DNA from: Cerrena zonata
Taxonomy: Eukaryota; Basidiomycota; Agaricomycetes; Polyporales; Cerrenaceae
DNA: 64,000 nt
Reading direction: 5' to 3'
Assembly (NCBI GenBank): GCA_038087015.1
Contig: JASBNA010000002.1
Location: 620,001 to 684,000, forward strand
The notes below the pieces were generated by a model. It saw only the letters and a program-made list of their open reading frames with translations, did not search any database and was not told the origin of the DNA. The translations under genes and the position numbers were made by a program. Below, piece after piece: positions 9,866-22,181 of this stretch. Every line of letters starts with the position of its first letter. The stretch's first letter is position 1.

Positions 9866-11402
9866 ACCTGACAGGATTATATATAATCCTGTACAGGTGT
9901 GCAGGGGTCCATTTGCAGATTATGCAGAGCTGTTATACTGGATATAACAGTGCACAAAACATAATAATGGTAGATATAATGGAGAGGAATTATGGTATGT
10001 ATTATAGTGGTTTGGCAAGCAGTATTTATAACAACCAGAGGGCATCATAATGAGGGATGCTTATATTATGATAGCATTATAATTGAGTCTCCAGCACAAT
10101 CTGAGCATATTATATATACAAGCAAGCAGAGATTATGGAACAGGTACTGATACTATAATGGTTGATCACACTGGATATATGATATTCTTGTCCTGCATGC
10201 AGCAATCATAAACCTGTAGTCCTATAACCACTGCTCTCACCTTCTCTATAATTATCTCCCTGCTCAACCAGTGGTTATAGTGGCTTGAAATCTATTATAA
10301 CCACTGCTCTCAGAATTTCTATGATTATTTCCCTGCTCAACCAGTGGTTATAGTGGAGTTCAAGTCATTATAATCACTGCTCTCATCACAGGTATAATTA
10401 TTTGTCTGCTCAACCAGTGGTTATAGTGACTTGAAATCCATTATAACCACTGCTCTCATCACAGGTATAATTATTTCCCTACTCAATCAGTGGTTATAGT
10501 GGCTTGAACTCCATTATAACCACTGCTCTCAGAACCTCTATGATTATTTCCCTGCTCAATCAGTGGTTATAATGAAGTTGAAGTCACTATAATCACTGCT
10601 CTCATTACAGATATAATTATCTCCCTGCTCAACCAGTGGTTATAGTGACTTGAGCTCCACTATAACCACTGCTCTCAAAATTTCTATGATTATTTCCCTG
10701 CTCAATCAGTGGTTATAATGAAGTTGAAGTCACTATAATCACTGCTCTCATTACAGATATAATTATTTCCCTGCTCAACCAGTGGTTATAGTGACTTGAG
10801 CTCCACTATAATCACTGCTCTCATCACAGGTATAATTATTTCCCTCACTCAAGCAGTGGTCATAGTGGCTTGAACTCCATTATAACCACTGCTCTCAGAA
10901 TCTCTATAATTATTTCCCTGCTCAACCAGTGGTTATAGTGACTTGAAATCCATTATAACCACTGCTCTCAAAATTTCTATGATTATTTCTCTGCTCAACC
11001 AGTGGTTATAATGGAGTTCAAGTCACTATAATCACTGCTCTCATCACAGGTATAATTATTTCCCTCACTCAAGCAGTGGTCATAGTGGCTTGAACTCCAT
11101 TATAACCACTGCTCTCAGAATCTCTATAATTATTTCCCTGCTCAACCAGTGGTTATAGTGACTTGAAATCCATTATAACCACTGCCCTCAAAATTTCTAT
11201 GATTATTTCTCTGCTCAACCAGTGGTTATAATGGAGTTCAAGTCACTATAATCACTGCTCTCATCACAGATATAATTATTTCCCTGCTCAACCAGTGGTT
11301 ATAGTGGCTTGAACTCTACTATAACCACTGCTCTCAGAATCTCTATGATTATTTCCCTGCTCAAGCAGTGGTTATAGTGACTTGAGCTCCATTATAATCA
11401 CT
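9866..11402. repeat. Left terminal inverted repeat (~1.54 kb)
   Basis: The outer ~330 bp is unique AT-rich sequence, followed by the hairpin-unit array. By eye it matches the reverse complement of the right end base for base over the outer part and the first array units, including unit-specific variants. The shared inner limit is the block ending AATCACT at 11402, after which the two sides differ. Confidence 0.9.
10230..11402. repeat. Left subterminal array, ~16 hairpin units of ~73 bp
   Basis: Each unit holds an inverted repeat (CAGTGGTTATA ... TATAACCACTG, spanning ~38 bp with a loop such as GTGGCTTGAACTCCAT). A ~35-bp linker follows, of the type CTCTCAGAATCTCTATGATT + ATTTCCCTGCTCAAC. About 16 copies lie between 10,260 and 11,400. 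A higher-order block of three units (~222 bp) is repeated at ~10,850-11,290, beginning with the variant arm CAGTGGTCATAG. Confidence 0.9.
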
Positions 11403-11506
11403 TCTCTCCTTTCATGACATTGAGACTTTCTGAGCACTGATCAACCTTATTTTACTTCTACATAACAGCTTCTTTTGAACATTTATTGTGATTCTGATAT
11501 CAAATA

Positions 11507-14500
11507 TTACATAGCATCTTCCATCTCTATATCCCCATCTTCATCTTCATCTCCATCTGATCTGCTCATCTCCTCTCTCTCCTCTCTCTCCTCTCTCTCT
11601 CTCTCCTCCTCTTCACTCTCAGATCCTTCCTCTTCCTCCTGGTCAGCTTCCTCTGTATTCCTTGCCAACTGCCATAGAGTTGGAATCTTTGGCATCTTGG
11701 CATACTTTGCTTGCCATGGTGCTTGTATCCTAACCTTCTTCAATGTGGCTGACCACTGTGCAGCAAATCTCTGCTGAAGCCTGTCAAAGACCAGTGCCTG
11801 CTTTTCAGAATAGGCTGTTAGACCACTGAGAAGTGAAATATCCACTGAGTTCTGTCTCAGTTTGCCTTTGGATCTCCACCAAGCAGCTTTCCAGCTGAAA
11901 TACTCCAAAACTCTTCTCATCTCCTCCTGTAAAAGGATAACCTCCTCTGACCATCTTTGAGCTCTTGCCTTGGTTTTTGCCCACTCCACTCTCATTGCCT
12001 CCAATGTTTCTTCATCTGTAGAGTCAGAGGTTAGATTTGAAATGCCTGGAATTAACCAAATCCAGGATTGCTCTCTTCTACCCTCACTCTGACCCTCCTC
12101 CTCAGGATCTCTACCAGGCCCTCGGACATCTTCATCATGAAGAACCTTCAGCTGAAGTGACCATTCACCGTCTGGATCCAAGGTGATCAGTGCAGCATGT
12201 GCAGTTCGATATCGAAGAGTAGCAAGATTGATCCTGCCTTGAAACTTGGTATAAAGAGATCGGATGCGAGTGTTGGCACGATTGCCAGTCCCAGAGATGT
12301 GGAGACGCTTGAAGTCAGAAATACCGGTCATAATACGACGAAGCTTGCGAATATAAGCAAGAGCATCATGTGCTTGAGCTGTACGAAGCTGAACCTCCTT
12401 GATGCTAAGTGCCTTCATGCTATCTGATGTCAACATTGATGAAGGACAGGAAGATGGTAAAAAAAGCTTGATCTTTTCTGCATCTCCCTGGATAGGAGTA
12501 GAGTCAGAATTAGAATCAGTATTATCTGTATCTGAGGGTGATCGCAAAGGAGATACCAATGGCATATAGATATCTTGAACCTTCTGCCAATTGGTAATAC
12601 GATGTGCAAGCACATTGCACTTTTCTTGAAGAGCAGCAAGCTCAGCAGTTGTCTTAGAGGTAGTTGTCTTCAGTTGAAGATTGCGTCTGATAACACAAAT
12701 TAGTATATCATATTCTAAAAAAATAATACTTACTGTTGTTCCTCAAGCTCTATTCCTAAGTGTAAAAAGGCACTAGCTGTAACCTCATGAGATATAGCAG
12801 CTCCAGATCTCATACTGTCAGAGTCTTCTTGTGCAAGCTTCAATCTAATCTCTTTCATTGAAGTATCTATTAAGGGTATAAATTAAGATTAAAATTAAAA
12901 TTAATGTTGAAAGCTGTACTTACAGACTTCAATATCCTCATATGGATCAGGTTTGATAGTATGATCCTGATTCCACTTCTCAACATGCTCACTCCACTTT
13001 TGAGTTTGAGCTTCAGGGAAAGTAGCATTATACTGCTCAAAAATTCCCTGATGTTTCTCTTGCATCAGAAATGCAGTATACAGAGACTTGGAAAGATGTG
13101 TCCCTATTAAAACCCAGTTAGATTAGAGAAATGTGTTCAGGGACCATCAGTTAATAACTTGCCAAAGTTTAGAATCTTAAACCAATTCCAGGACCCCCAA
13201 TGATCATTTAAGACCTCTGGCCTATATGCAGGACCCATCTCCTTTGTAGACATAGAGATTGGATTCATATGTGACCATCCAGACTCTACTCCTTCTCCAT
13301 ATGTTCGGCCTACACCCAGAAGGAAATTAAATGAAAATCTTGAATGGTTAGGTCCATGAACAGGGAGATGTTTTTTGGGAATTGCCCAGTGAATTTGAGT
13401 TTTTGCCCCAATTGTTTGCATATCCTCGGGAAGACGCATAATTCGCCGCTTGAAATTCTTGCTAAACTGGCAAGCAATATCATAGGAAATGAGCAACATT
13501 ATCATGACCACTTTTGCCAAAGTGGATAGAATGAGATAGTCTATATTGACAAATCTAATACTGATTAGTCCTTCTGTTTTTCAATAAGTGTTAAGGTGTT
13601 ACATACCTCTCTCCCTTTTGCAAATCTCCAACACCATTAGGCCTCACAAGTGAGTGTCTACCACAGAGTACAGCAGCAACACCAGAAGCTAAGTAACCTT
13701 CCTTATGAGCATTGGCATTGAGGATGGCTTTATGTTCTGCTGAACAGGTATTAGTCTATATAGAAATTAGCATTGAACAACAATGATAGAGAACATTATA
13801 ACCTCAGTTTGATGACTACTGTAGGTTTGAAGATAGGCCTTAAACTTGTCATCATTGACAAAGTACCCCCATCCATTTGCTAAGTGAGTATCAGCAAGAC
13901 CCTTGTCCTTGAGCTTCAACTTGAAGTTGGCATCCACCATCAGGAATAAGGTATATAGCCAACTACTCAAAAATGAGATATACTGACTATCATTTATAAG
14001 ATACTACTTACGGAGTATTACTACTCTCCCAGTCAGGAGGTAAATTCTTACCAGGATGAGGACAGGCTGGGCATTCAACAGCAAGCTCACCCTGGGCTGT
14101 AGCATCTGCACCTTCAGGGCTATGACCACGACCAGCACGCTTCAACATTATCAGATGGCGCCAAAACCGAAAGACAGTTGACAACTGGTCATAACGACTC
14201 TGAGAAAATAGTAAATTTATTGAACTACATAAATAATAGTGTCCATACCAAAGATGAAATAAATGAGCTATCAGTCATCCTCCAAAGAGCCTTATGAAAG
14301 TCATGGAGATTTGTCTTTGCTTGAAGGTTCAACTGATGAAGGAAGTTCAGGAGATCAAATGTGAAAGCCGTATTTGGACGGTCATGAGTCGCCGGAAACC
14401 ATCCTATCTGCAGTAGTTGTTGCCAGTTATACAGGAATGAGCCATCTTCTAGAGTACAGTCACAGAACTGGATGTGGACTTCATGAAAACCATTTGTGTC

Positions 14501-15297
14501 GCCAACCACCAGCTTTGAGTTATGGCGACCAGGGTTTGGACACAGATCTGCCCCATGACCAAGCTGAACTATTAGCCCCAGTGCTTTGAGTGATGTCTTT
14601 ACGAAGCATTTCCCAGTCCAACTCTACGTAGGAAAGAGGTTAGGTTACACTCAATTTGAACACAGTTTTTTTAGTACGTACCTCCACATGATGTAAAGGC
14701 AAGATGTTATGGTCACGCACAATACAATGTTGACACAGCAATGGTGAGTATAAACACGAGCGGCAGCGGTGAATAGGACCGGTTGATTGACATGATGTAC
14801 ACCTGTCATTGTTGACGCCGTCTCCAAGCCCGTCATGACGCAGTAGTTCGTCCAGATAAAGGTCACGGAATGGAAGGAATTGTTCAACACGATCCTATAA
14901 TGGCGAGTAAGAGGTCGAATAAAGGGATCGTAAGTGGCACACTCACCGCCCACGTATTGGGTCTCTTCTCGCGTTGCTGATTTCGTTTTCGAGGTGTCTC
15001 TTCACCCATTGAGATATCGCCATTATCGCCGCCGTGATCACCATCATCGTTACCACCGGGATCGGCGGTCTCGCTGGGTCCTGCACCCAATGAGGCAGCA
15101 GCTGTCAACGTTGGCGGTTTTCGTACAATGACATCAACTCGTTGCTGTCCAATACGTCCGTCGGCGAGCTTCCGGATACGGATATTGGTGGTACGACGTT
15201 GTGAGCCCGAGGGTCCCGATACCGTTGTGAACGTACCCTTCTTTCCCTTCCGACGATGGGCAGGGAGGATTTGATGATGAATTGGGGGAGGATCCAT
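11507..15297 (-). CDS. KDZ-family transposase with CxC zinc-binding domain
   Basis: The predicted cut-and-paste transposase of the element. Start is ATG at 15297 (MDPPPIHHQ); the first intron is 14,895-14,946; stop is at 11507-11509. After a basic Pro/Gly-rich N-terminus comes a Cys-rich module (CTSC, CRSC, CQHC, PLHHVESWTG, LGHGADLCPNP), typical of CxC domains in KDZ proteins. The RNase H-like core has three acidic sites: MVDANFKLK, SYDIACQFSKNF and GVGRTYGEGVESGW. HLPVHGPNHSRFSFNF and STKEMGPAYR are further family marks. The C-terminus has EVILLQEEMRRVLEYF and an acidic/Arg repeat tail from a (TCTC)n tract. All catalytic positions I can recognise are present. One intron (13,104-13,162) uses a GC donor. 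Confidence 0.93.
11562..11640. repeat. CT-rich microsatellite in the transposase 3' coding end
   Basis: Imperfect (TCTC/CTCTCC)n run on the plus strand. On the coding (minus) strand it specifies the Glu/Arg-rich EREEREEREE segment near the transposase C-terminus. Length variation would usually shift charge rather than a structured part of the protein. Confidence 0.8.
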
Positions 15298-17883
15298 ATT
15301 GAGAAACAAAGGGCTGTTAACACGTCTGTCAACGGCAGGAGGGTAGTAGTGCACAGCAATTATATATATATAAACACGATAATACACACCTTGAATTAAC
15401 TCCCCCTTAAACCATCGAAACGGGCAGTGAACACGCGACCACATTATGAGTTGAGAGGGAGAGGTGTGAAATCAGTCGTCTGTCTGTAATCGAGGGTGAA
15501 CAGTGAACACATACCGTATAAGCAAATCGGTCGGTCTTTACTATGTACGCACACACTAGAGCGACAGACACCTGAGCAAACGAGGTTTGGTATGTTAACG
15601 GTGGAGAAACGCGATCGCGGAGTACACGGAACATGGCGGGAGTCATACTTACCTCAACGACGTGACTCTCACGACGTCCCCAGTTCTCTGTTTACAAGGA
15701 GTTGCTCCTGGAATCGGATTCGCGTAGGGAACTCGCTGTTGGATGTCGTATGGTTATGCAACACGAATAGGAGCTTGAGTGAGTGCTATACACTCACCTC
15801 GATCTTTCCGATCTCACACGATTTGGTCTTGTATAGATACAGCCCAATCGTGCGTGAGCAAATCGAGAGTTGGAGACTTCGGGAAGATGTAGAATGCTAT
15901 TTTAGATTGGTATTTGTCCACAGGCATCGAAGCAACACGTACTATGGCAAGTAAAGGGCTTTTGTTTGGAGCAAACTATTGAGTCGTTAGTAAGTTATTG
16001 CATACAACAGAACTGTGAAAGGAAACATACCGTGATTGTATGAGGTGAACGGGTTACACCGAGTTGACAAGGGTGTTGAAGTAGAGACTGAGACGCACAA
16101 GTTCTCCAAAGCTGTCGCTGGCGTGTGAATAGGTGTAAACGTCTACGAGCTCGTGTGAATGTTACCTACCTCCGCAGTCCCCAGTTTTTGTAACTGGAAA
16201 ACCGGCCTATAGTCACGACTCGCTTTCTTATCACCGTGACATGCACCGAAGTCAGTGAGAAGTCTATAATAGTAAAACTATAATGTGCAAAGCTAGTACT
16301 TCAGCCTGAGGAGACCGAAGATAAAAAACAAAATAACTGCTAGCCTCTCCTCTCCTACTATTTTTTGATTTCGACTGCGGGTGGGCCCTGAGTTGATTAA
16401 TTGAGAGGTATATGTAGGTTCCCAATGAATTCTAATAGAGTATCACCATTAGATAATGCTGTAGTGAAACTAAGTCAGAACCGACTCCATTTTGAAGCAG
16501 TGTCATAGTACGCACTTGTAAACGAGACGCAGGGCACCTGACAATCGGATTTTTGGTTTGAGGGTGGTATCGTAGTGTGAATAGGGGGCTGCCTGAGCTT
16601 AAGCCGTAGTATTCAGGAAATGTAGGTCTAGAAGTCTCCAGTAGCTGACCATATTCTAAGGTTGAGAATGACGAGACAAAGGTGCAAGGCTCGAACGTGC
16701 AACAATGAAACAAAGGAACAAGACAGAAAATCGGGGCGCTCGGTTTCAGACTCGGAATACTCTTCGAGTGAGGCACATTACAGTCGAAATGAAAAGTTAT
16801 CCATATTTCACAGCGATTGCACTTGCGGGTGGATATATGCTGGACACAGACAGTGAGATACAAGGAAGAAGTAACGAGTATACAAAAAGCACCGTCACGG
16901 TGGTCATGTTAGTTGTTTCGATGTGGTGCTACTAGCAATATGCTACTATATGCGCTCGATTAGTTACAGGGTTGTATGTACCTAGTATAAGAAAGAGCGC
17001 GGCACGATGGAGCACAATAACTGTGTGGGATTCAGTGTAGCTTCACAACTCAAAGCGGAGAGATGTAGAAGTGTCCGAGTTTCGAATTATGCACTTCGGC
17101 ATACCGAGCTACATTACCTACCACTAATACCAAGAACCGACTGGGACCTGTTAAACTATGCATTTACTATTTGCTACTTTGCTACCGTACCGTAGAATAC
17201 CATTCTTGGAGACATATGTTTTCCCAGTAATTTCTAATTGAAACTTGCTGGACTTTCCGTTTGCTATTTGTTGATGCTCGACTCGGAACTTGAATACCAT
17301 GCTATGAGAACAAATACTCATAGTCTAGAATTATATTATTTGTTTAACTCAAACGACGCTGTGAAGATATAAGATAGAGATATGTCGCTACATAGAGCTA
17401 TATAGTAGCTTACCTCTACTTATATGTTCGGAGTATGGGGAGCGGCTGTACTGGATGTGGGAGTAATCGCAAATCGGGCTAGCACAATGAGTACGCTCAG
17501 TGACCTTCATACGTCGGATCCTGAATATGTAAGTCAATAAGTATAATCAGGGCACTCCTACCTTTGCAAGACTTTGAAACTAGTCCAAAGTATAGTCTTT
17601 GGAATATCATGACATCATTACCGTCCAGTCGAACGTCAGCATTGGCAGAGTGGTATTTGCAAAACACGATATGTCTCTTTCCGCCGATGATTGGCGACTG
17701 ACGTTATCGGAAACTTAGAATAATTCTCGAAGCTCCTTGTATCATGCTATCAAAGCTACAATATATTTTCCGAAGAACCACTTGGGAACAAGACACATGG
17801 TAACATTTAAAGGCCGTTGTGTTGAACAACATCGCCAAACAGACAACTCAGGTGTGTTGAGACCTCTGCGCCAACTAATTCTA
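15298..17883. other. 2.6-kb gene-free interior of the transposon
   Basis: Between the transposase start and the 3' end of the RNase H1-N-like gene. Several frames of 60-150 codons occur (for example 15,496-15,954 and 16,432-16,863), but none shows a domain or a neighbouring exon that fits. No RNA gene or repeat array was recognised. It contains the transposase promoter and may hold decayed cargo. Confidence 0.4.
15361..15371 (-). promoter_or_regulatory. TATA-like site of the transposase gene
   Basis: An alternating TATATATATA run lies about 65 bp upstream of the transposase ATG at 15297, a normal distance for a fungal TATA box with a short leader. Function is inferred from position only. Confidence 0.45.
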
Positions 17884-19114
17884 TTAGAGGAACTCGGTAT
17901 GTCCATCCCTCTCGGCGGCATTGAATGCACGCAAAGCTTCGGCCCGTGTGCTAAAGCTCTGGTACTGGGCACCAGGAACCTTGTGACAATACGGCGCTGC
18001 ACTGAGCCTGAATACAGACATCAGCCTAGATTCAGTCTGCCAGCTTTTCACATACCAACGCTGGAATATGCCGATCTTGCCTCTTCCCTTCGTAATCACA
18101 TACCAGCGGCGACGTTCATCCCGAGAACCATCATCCCGATCAATCTGACGGACGTTTCGAGCTGTTTTGAGGAAGTTAATACACCAAAGGGTATGGAGTC
18201 GGGTCGTGCACTTACGTTGGTTGTCATCGCTTGCAACTGAGGAACCTGATGCAACTGCAGTCGATGAGGCGACTGAGGGAGGTGGAGGTGGGACGGCTGC
18301 CGGCGAGTGAGCGCGACGGGCATTGCGAGTTCTGACACTTGAAGTTTCCGTAGGGGGTACATCAAGAGCTGGGTGTTGACCAACCTGAGTGTTGCGAGAT
18401 GCGAAACGCTGCAAAGGATGTCAGAAATGCAAGAAGAAATATTTCAAATAGTAGCGGAAAAACGTACTGCAGATTCGGGAGGCTGAGAGCGTTGGTTGTG
18501 TCTAGCCCTGTTGGAACCTTGACGAGCATTTCCACGGGTGGAACTGGGCCTAGACGTTCTGTGTCGGTTGCGATCGGTTGGGTTCTGATCTTGTAGGAAA
18601 TGAAGATCGAACTCGTGCCTTGGCTCATCTAGTGAAAAAATAAGTAGAAAACACGGAAGGAGAGTATAATAAAACTTACGATTTATGATTTGGGTGCGGA
18701 TGACCTCGCGAGTCTGGAGGGCGAGGTGAGCCAAGCGTAGCTCAACTTCAGCAAGGACTGCCTCCCTGACAAGCCTTGAAGCGTTCGCACGCTCCACAAG
18801 GATGTCGTGAAGATCCTCGTGACCATCTTCAGTGTTTATACCGGGGGAGGGAGTGCGTTCTGGAGAAGACACTTCCGAAGGAGAGGGAGAGCGACTTGGC
18901 GCGACTATGTCCTCTTCCTCTGGGGAAGGGGGGGCGACCCTCCGCATATCACGCCTCGAACCTAGGGATATTGGTGACGATGTTCGCTTTGGTTGGTGCA
19001 TCTGGACTTACCGCTGTGAGGTGGCATTGAGTGGGAAGGATGAGTCAGAGAAGGCGGGGGCACAGCAACAGGGGCGACACGGCGGGGCCCAGATTTCGGC
19101 CTGAGACCTGTCAT
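17884..19114 (-). CDS. RNase H1 N-terminal-like (hybrid-binding) domain protein, transposon cargo
   Basis: Starts at ATG 19114 in the near-ideal context GCCACCATGA, although an in-frame ATG also exists at 19171. It is spliced over about five introns to TAA at 17884-17886. The N-terminal part is disordered (SRSPSPSEVSSPERTPSPG), then a helical stretch (LVREAVLAEVELRLAHLALQ) and another basic/Ser-rich part. The last ~65 residues include RRWYVITKGRGKIGIFQRW, an intron, then GAQYQSFSTRAEALRAFN. This matches the RNase H1 N-terminal / caulimovirus viroplasmin-type domain (WYVV-x-KGR...GIY...W; GA-x-Y-x-SF-x-T-x-x-EA), which binds RNA-DNA hybrids or dsRNA. No RNase H catalytic domain follows. It is divergent from the gene at 19,257, 142 bp apart. 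Confidence 0.8.
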
Positions 19115-19256
19115 GGTGGCTCTGAGTAAGGGGAAACAAGACGAAAAATAGATACTTAAAGGATCTTCCATTATTTGTTACCGATTCACACGGTTGTTTG
19201 GCTCTTATAACTCCTTGCGAGCATAGATTATACTAGTCTGAAAGAGACAGCACATT

Positions 19257-22181
19257 ATGACCCGCTCTCTGCTGACTGAGGAGCAAAGGGCCTTCTTGGA
19301 GGCATCACTTCCTGACTTTCGTCACGCGCAACTCGACTCGACAACACCGTCCTTCTTCTCTCGTATCTACGCCGCATGGTTTGATAAGTGGCCACCGACC
19401 GAGCCTGACCCTGTCGACGCTGGCGGGAATGACAGCGACAAAGGCGCGAAGGCAGGTAGCTCAGCTGATGGCAAGAAAGTCCTTAGCCGTCGGGATAAAG
19501 ACAAGAATGTAAGCATCAAGTTAAGATAGTAGTTAGATAAACTACTCACCGATTCATAGAGAATCAAAAACTGGTTCTATAATTCCAAGCTTGACAAAGA
19601 CGAATCGAAGGAAAAGCCGGTCGTCCTCGACCTGACAAAGGTGAAGAAGAAGAAGATCCATCCTTACCAGGCTTATCTCAGGCTCTACCGAGACGAGCTC
19701 AAGCCCCTCTTGGATGAACAGTGGGAAATGCAAATCAAGGATCTACCGGCCGGTGCACCACCGCCTGAACGCCTCGTATTCACTAGAAAGGTGGCGGAAA
19801 CATTTCTTGCTGGAGAACCGGATGACGTTAAGGCCGCGGTCGAACGTGCACAATGCGACGACGCTATGGAAATGGAAGAGGATGAAGAAGCTAGGGCCAA
19901 GGCACTCAGGCGGTAAGTCTATGGCACTTCTCCTTTATTATATTATGACTCACTTTATGTTAGTACCATCGCCGGTATTCCAAAGACGATTCAGATCGCT
20001 GCTGAGAATATCGAGCGCGAGACCGGGTGGTATGCATCGATCCTACTCGGCGGCGTGAGTCCTACAACTGGCGAAGTCACTTCGTACGTGTAAGTACTGT
20101 GTCGGTTGTAGTCGAGAATCATGTTTTGACGGTGGCCAACAGATATCACCACGGACAGACCATCCAAACTGGACAGTCCTGGGACCAGTACGAGCCTGAG
20201 TGGGAGGATATACAAGCGAGCTGGAGCCAGTTTATCGCTCATTGCTTCGGTGAGTATAATATTTGATATGCATTATTTATCGATGCTTACCGCTGGATAT
20301 TTTCACCAGAACCTGAAGATAAAAAGGTGAAAAAGCTTAATGTAGGAAAGAGGCAAAGCACCGTCGATGTCGAAGTAAAACAGTGGTCCACTACTACTCA
20401 TGGTCAACCGACAGGCTCCAGAGGAAAAAATGGCACCACCGATTTACGTCAATCTTCAGTAGCGTCATCAAACGAGCCCGATGAGCAAAGCGAGCAAAAC
20501 GAGCAAAACGAACCTGATGAGCCCAACGAGCCCAATGGGCAAAACGAGCAAAACGAGCCCAAGCAACTCAGTTTTGACGAAGAGCGCGAGAGGAATATCG
20601 CGGCTCGGGAGGAACTTCTCCGTCTAGCTGGCTTGAGCAATGCCATATGCGGCCCTATGAAGTCGATTCCTAAGCCGAGGAGGCCTGTTAGAAAAGAGAA
20701 GAATGCTAAAGCACTGGAAGACGGGGAGATCGACGAGCATCGCAGTAACTCAGAGGTGCTTGACAAAGACGGAAATGAGGGAAATCCGGGCGCCTCCAAC
20801 TCTCACGGTACCCCCATCAACACACGTACACCTTCGTCGACTTCCTCCGATGGCTCTCCTCCTGCTGCGAACACCTCTGCTACGAGTGCGGCCGCTGCGT
20901 CTTCTACAATCCTTGCTTCTGGTTTCAGTGCTACAAATGGTGTGTTAACCATTTATTCCAGTACCAATGGTGCTATTACTGACCATTTTCCTACGCTCAT
21001 AGTCAATCTCACCGGCCCTACTACTCAAGATGCTTCGGTTGACAACGAAACCGTACTGCATCCTTCTGTTACCAGTAACCCCATTGCCACTGATGCTCCG
21101 GTCACGCCCATTCCTACCCCCGACTTCACCTCCGATGCCGTTGCTCCAACTACACCCTCCGCACCTAATAACACTCCCTCTATAGGTGCATCCGCTATCG
21201 CTGGTGCCTCAACACCTGGTCCCACGTCTGCTGGTACAGACAACGTGACCCATGTCAACACTCCTCATTACACTGTCATCAACGCTGCCGACTCTGCCCT
21301 TGTCAATGTTCCCAACTCCGTCGGCGTCAATGCACTCGCTACTCCTACTTTAGATAACCCCCTATCTGGTCCATCTGATGACTCTACTGCCACCAACTCA
21401 AGCCCTCAGGCTTTACCTGGCATCGGCGAAACTCTACGTGGCAATATCGCGATGGGTAATGATTCCTCCCGTCATGATCAGACTTCCTCCGATACGACTT
21501 CGGCTCCCCCTCCAGCATTTTCCGTCTTCAAATCCCTTCCGTCCGACATGCCTGATTTTGTACGCAATGCCGCCAGTTACTTTCTCGCGCTGTCCAGCCA
21601 TACAGCATGGCAGCGTATTGTCGTTACTTGGGCTAGGATCGATGCAAGTTTGGGATACCCGGGCAGTCAGGTATGTATTTGATTATGTGTCATCGTCAAC
21701 TAGTCTCTCATATGTTTTGCAGGCCCGACTTTCTACTACTCATCGTCCGGAGGAGATTGGGCATTTCATACGAAACCAGCGGAATTACGCGAGGGTGCCA
21801 GTACTCACAGCCTCCAAATTACGAATCTATATGGCAAGATGGAAGATTTGGTGGAAGGACCTTCAACCCACCTGGCGCAATATGGAAGCGTGGCCCCCGA
21901 CTCGCACCTCATCCACAGAGGAAAACGACTGGACTGTATTGAGCCAGGGCGGGTGCAACGGGTTGTACCTTGTTATCGTCTCGCTCGGTTGGTGGTTGAT
22001 GACCGCAGCTAAGGCAGGTGATGAAACATCGGCTGCTTGGCAAGAAGCTATGGTCGCTGTGGCGGACGTTGAGTGGGTGCTTAACCAGATACTAATCCAG
22101 GTTTGTAGTCCGCGGCCCTCGTCGAAGCGTGCATCACCAATTGATGAGGCGGTCCCAAGGAAGAGGCTTCGCTCGTCTTGA
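19257..22181 (+). CDS. Homeodomain-like transposon-associated protein, ~830 aa
   Basis: ATG at 19257; spliced through introns near 19,508-19,561, 19,914-19,961, 20,091-20,140, 20,250-20,309 and 21,672-21,721; stop at 22179-22181. Residues 1-50 (LTEEQRAFLEASLPDF ... WFDKWP) lead to RIKNWFYNSK just after the first intron, resembling the recognition helix of a homeodomain-like fold. A middle block (TKVKKKKIHPYQAYL to SQFIAHCF) looks globular. A long low-complexity region follows, with an (NEPDEQ)-like repeat at 20,470-20,560 and a Ser/Thr/Ala/Pro stretch. The C-terminal part (AWQRIVVTWARIDASLGYP, HRPEEIGHFIRNQR, WWKDLQPTWR) is a pattern I have seen in other Agaricomycete mobile-element genes. 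The C-terminus PRKRLRSS may be a nuclear signal. A DNA-binding accessory role is inference. Confidence 0.7.

Noticed and set aside
10197..11402. Array considered as a CRISPR-like repeat-spacer locus
   Set aside because: Repeats are variable inverted repeats and linkers also repeat, so there are no unique spacers. The host is a eukaryote and the array is mirrored at the other element end.
15496..15954. 152-codon plus-strand frame inside the transposon
   Set aside because: No domain, no matching exon, composition not protein-like.
19115..19171. Earlier ATG at 19171 for the RNase H1-N-like gene
   Set aside because: In frame, but the ATG at 19114 has the ideal GCCACC context, and the extra residues are hydrophobic and unlike the rest.
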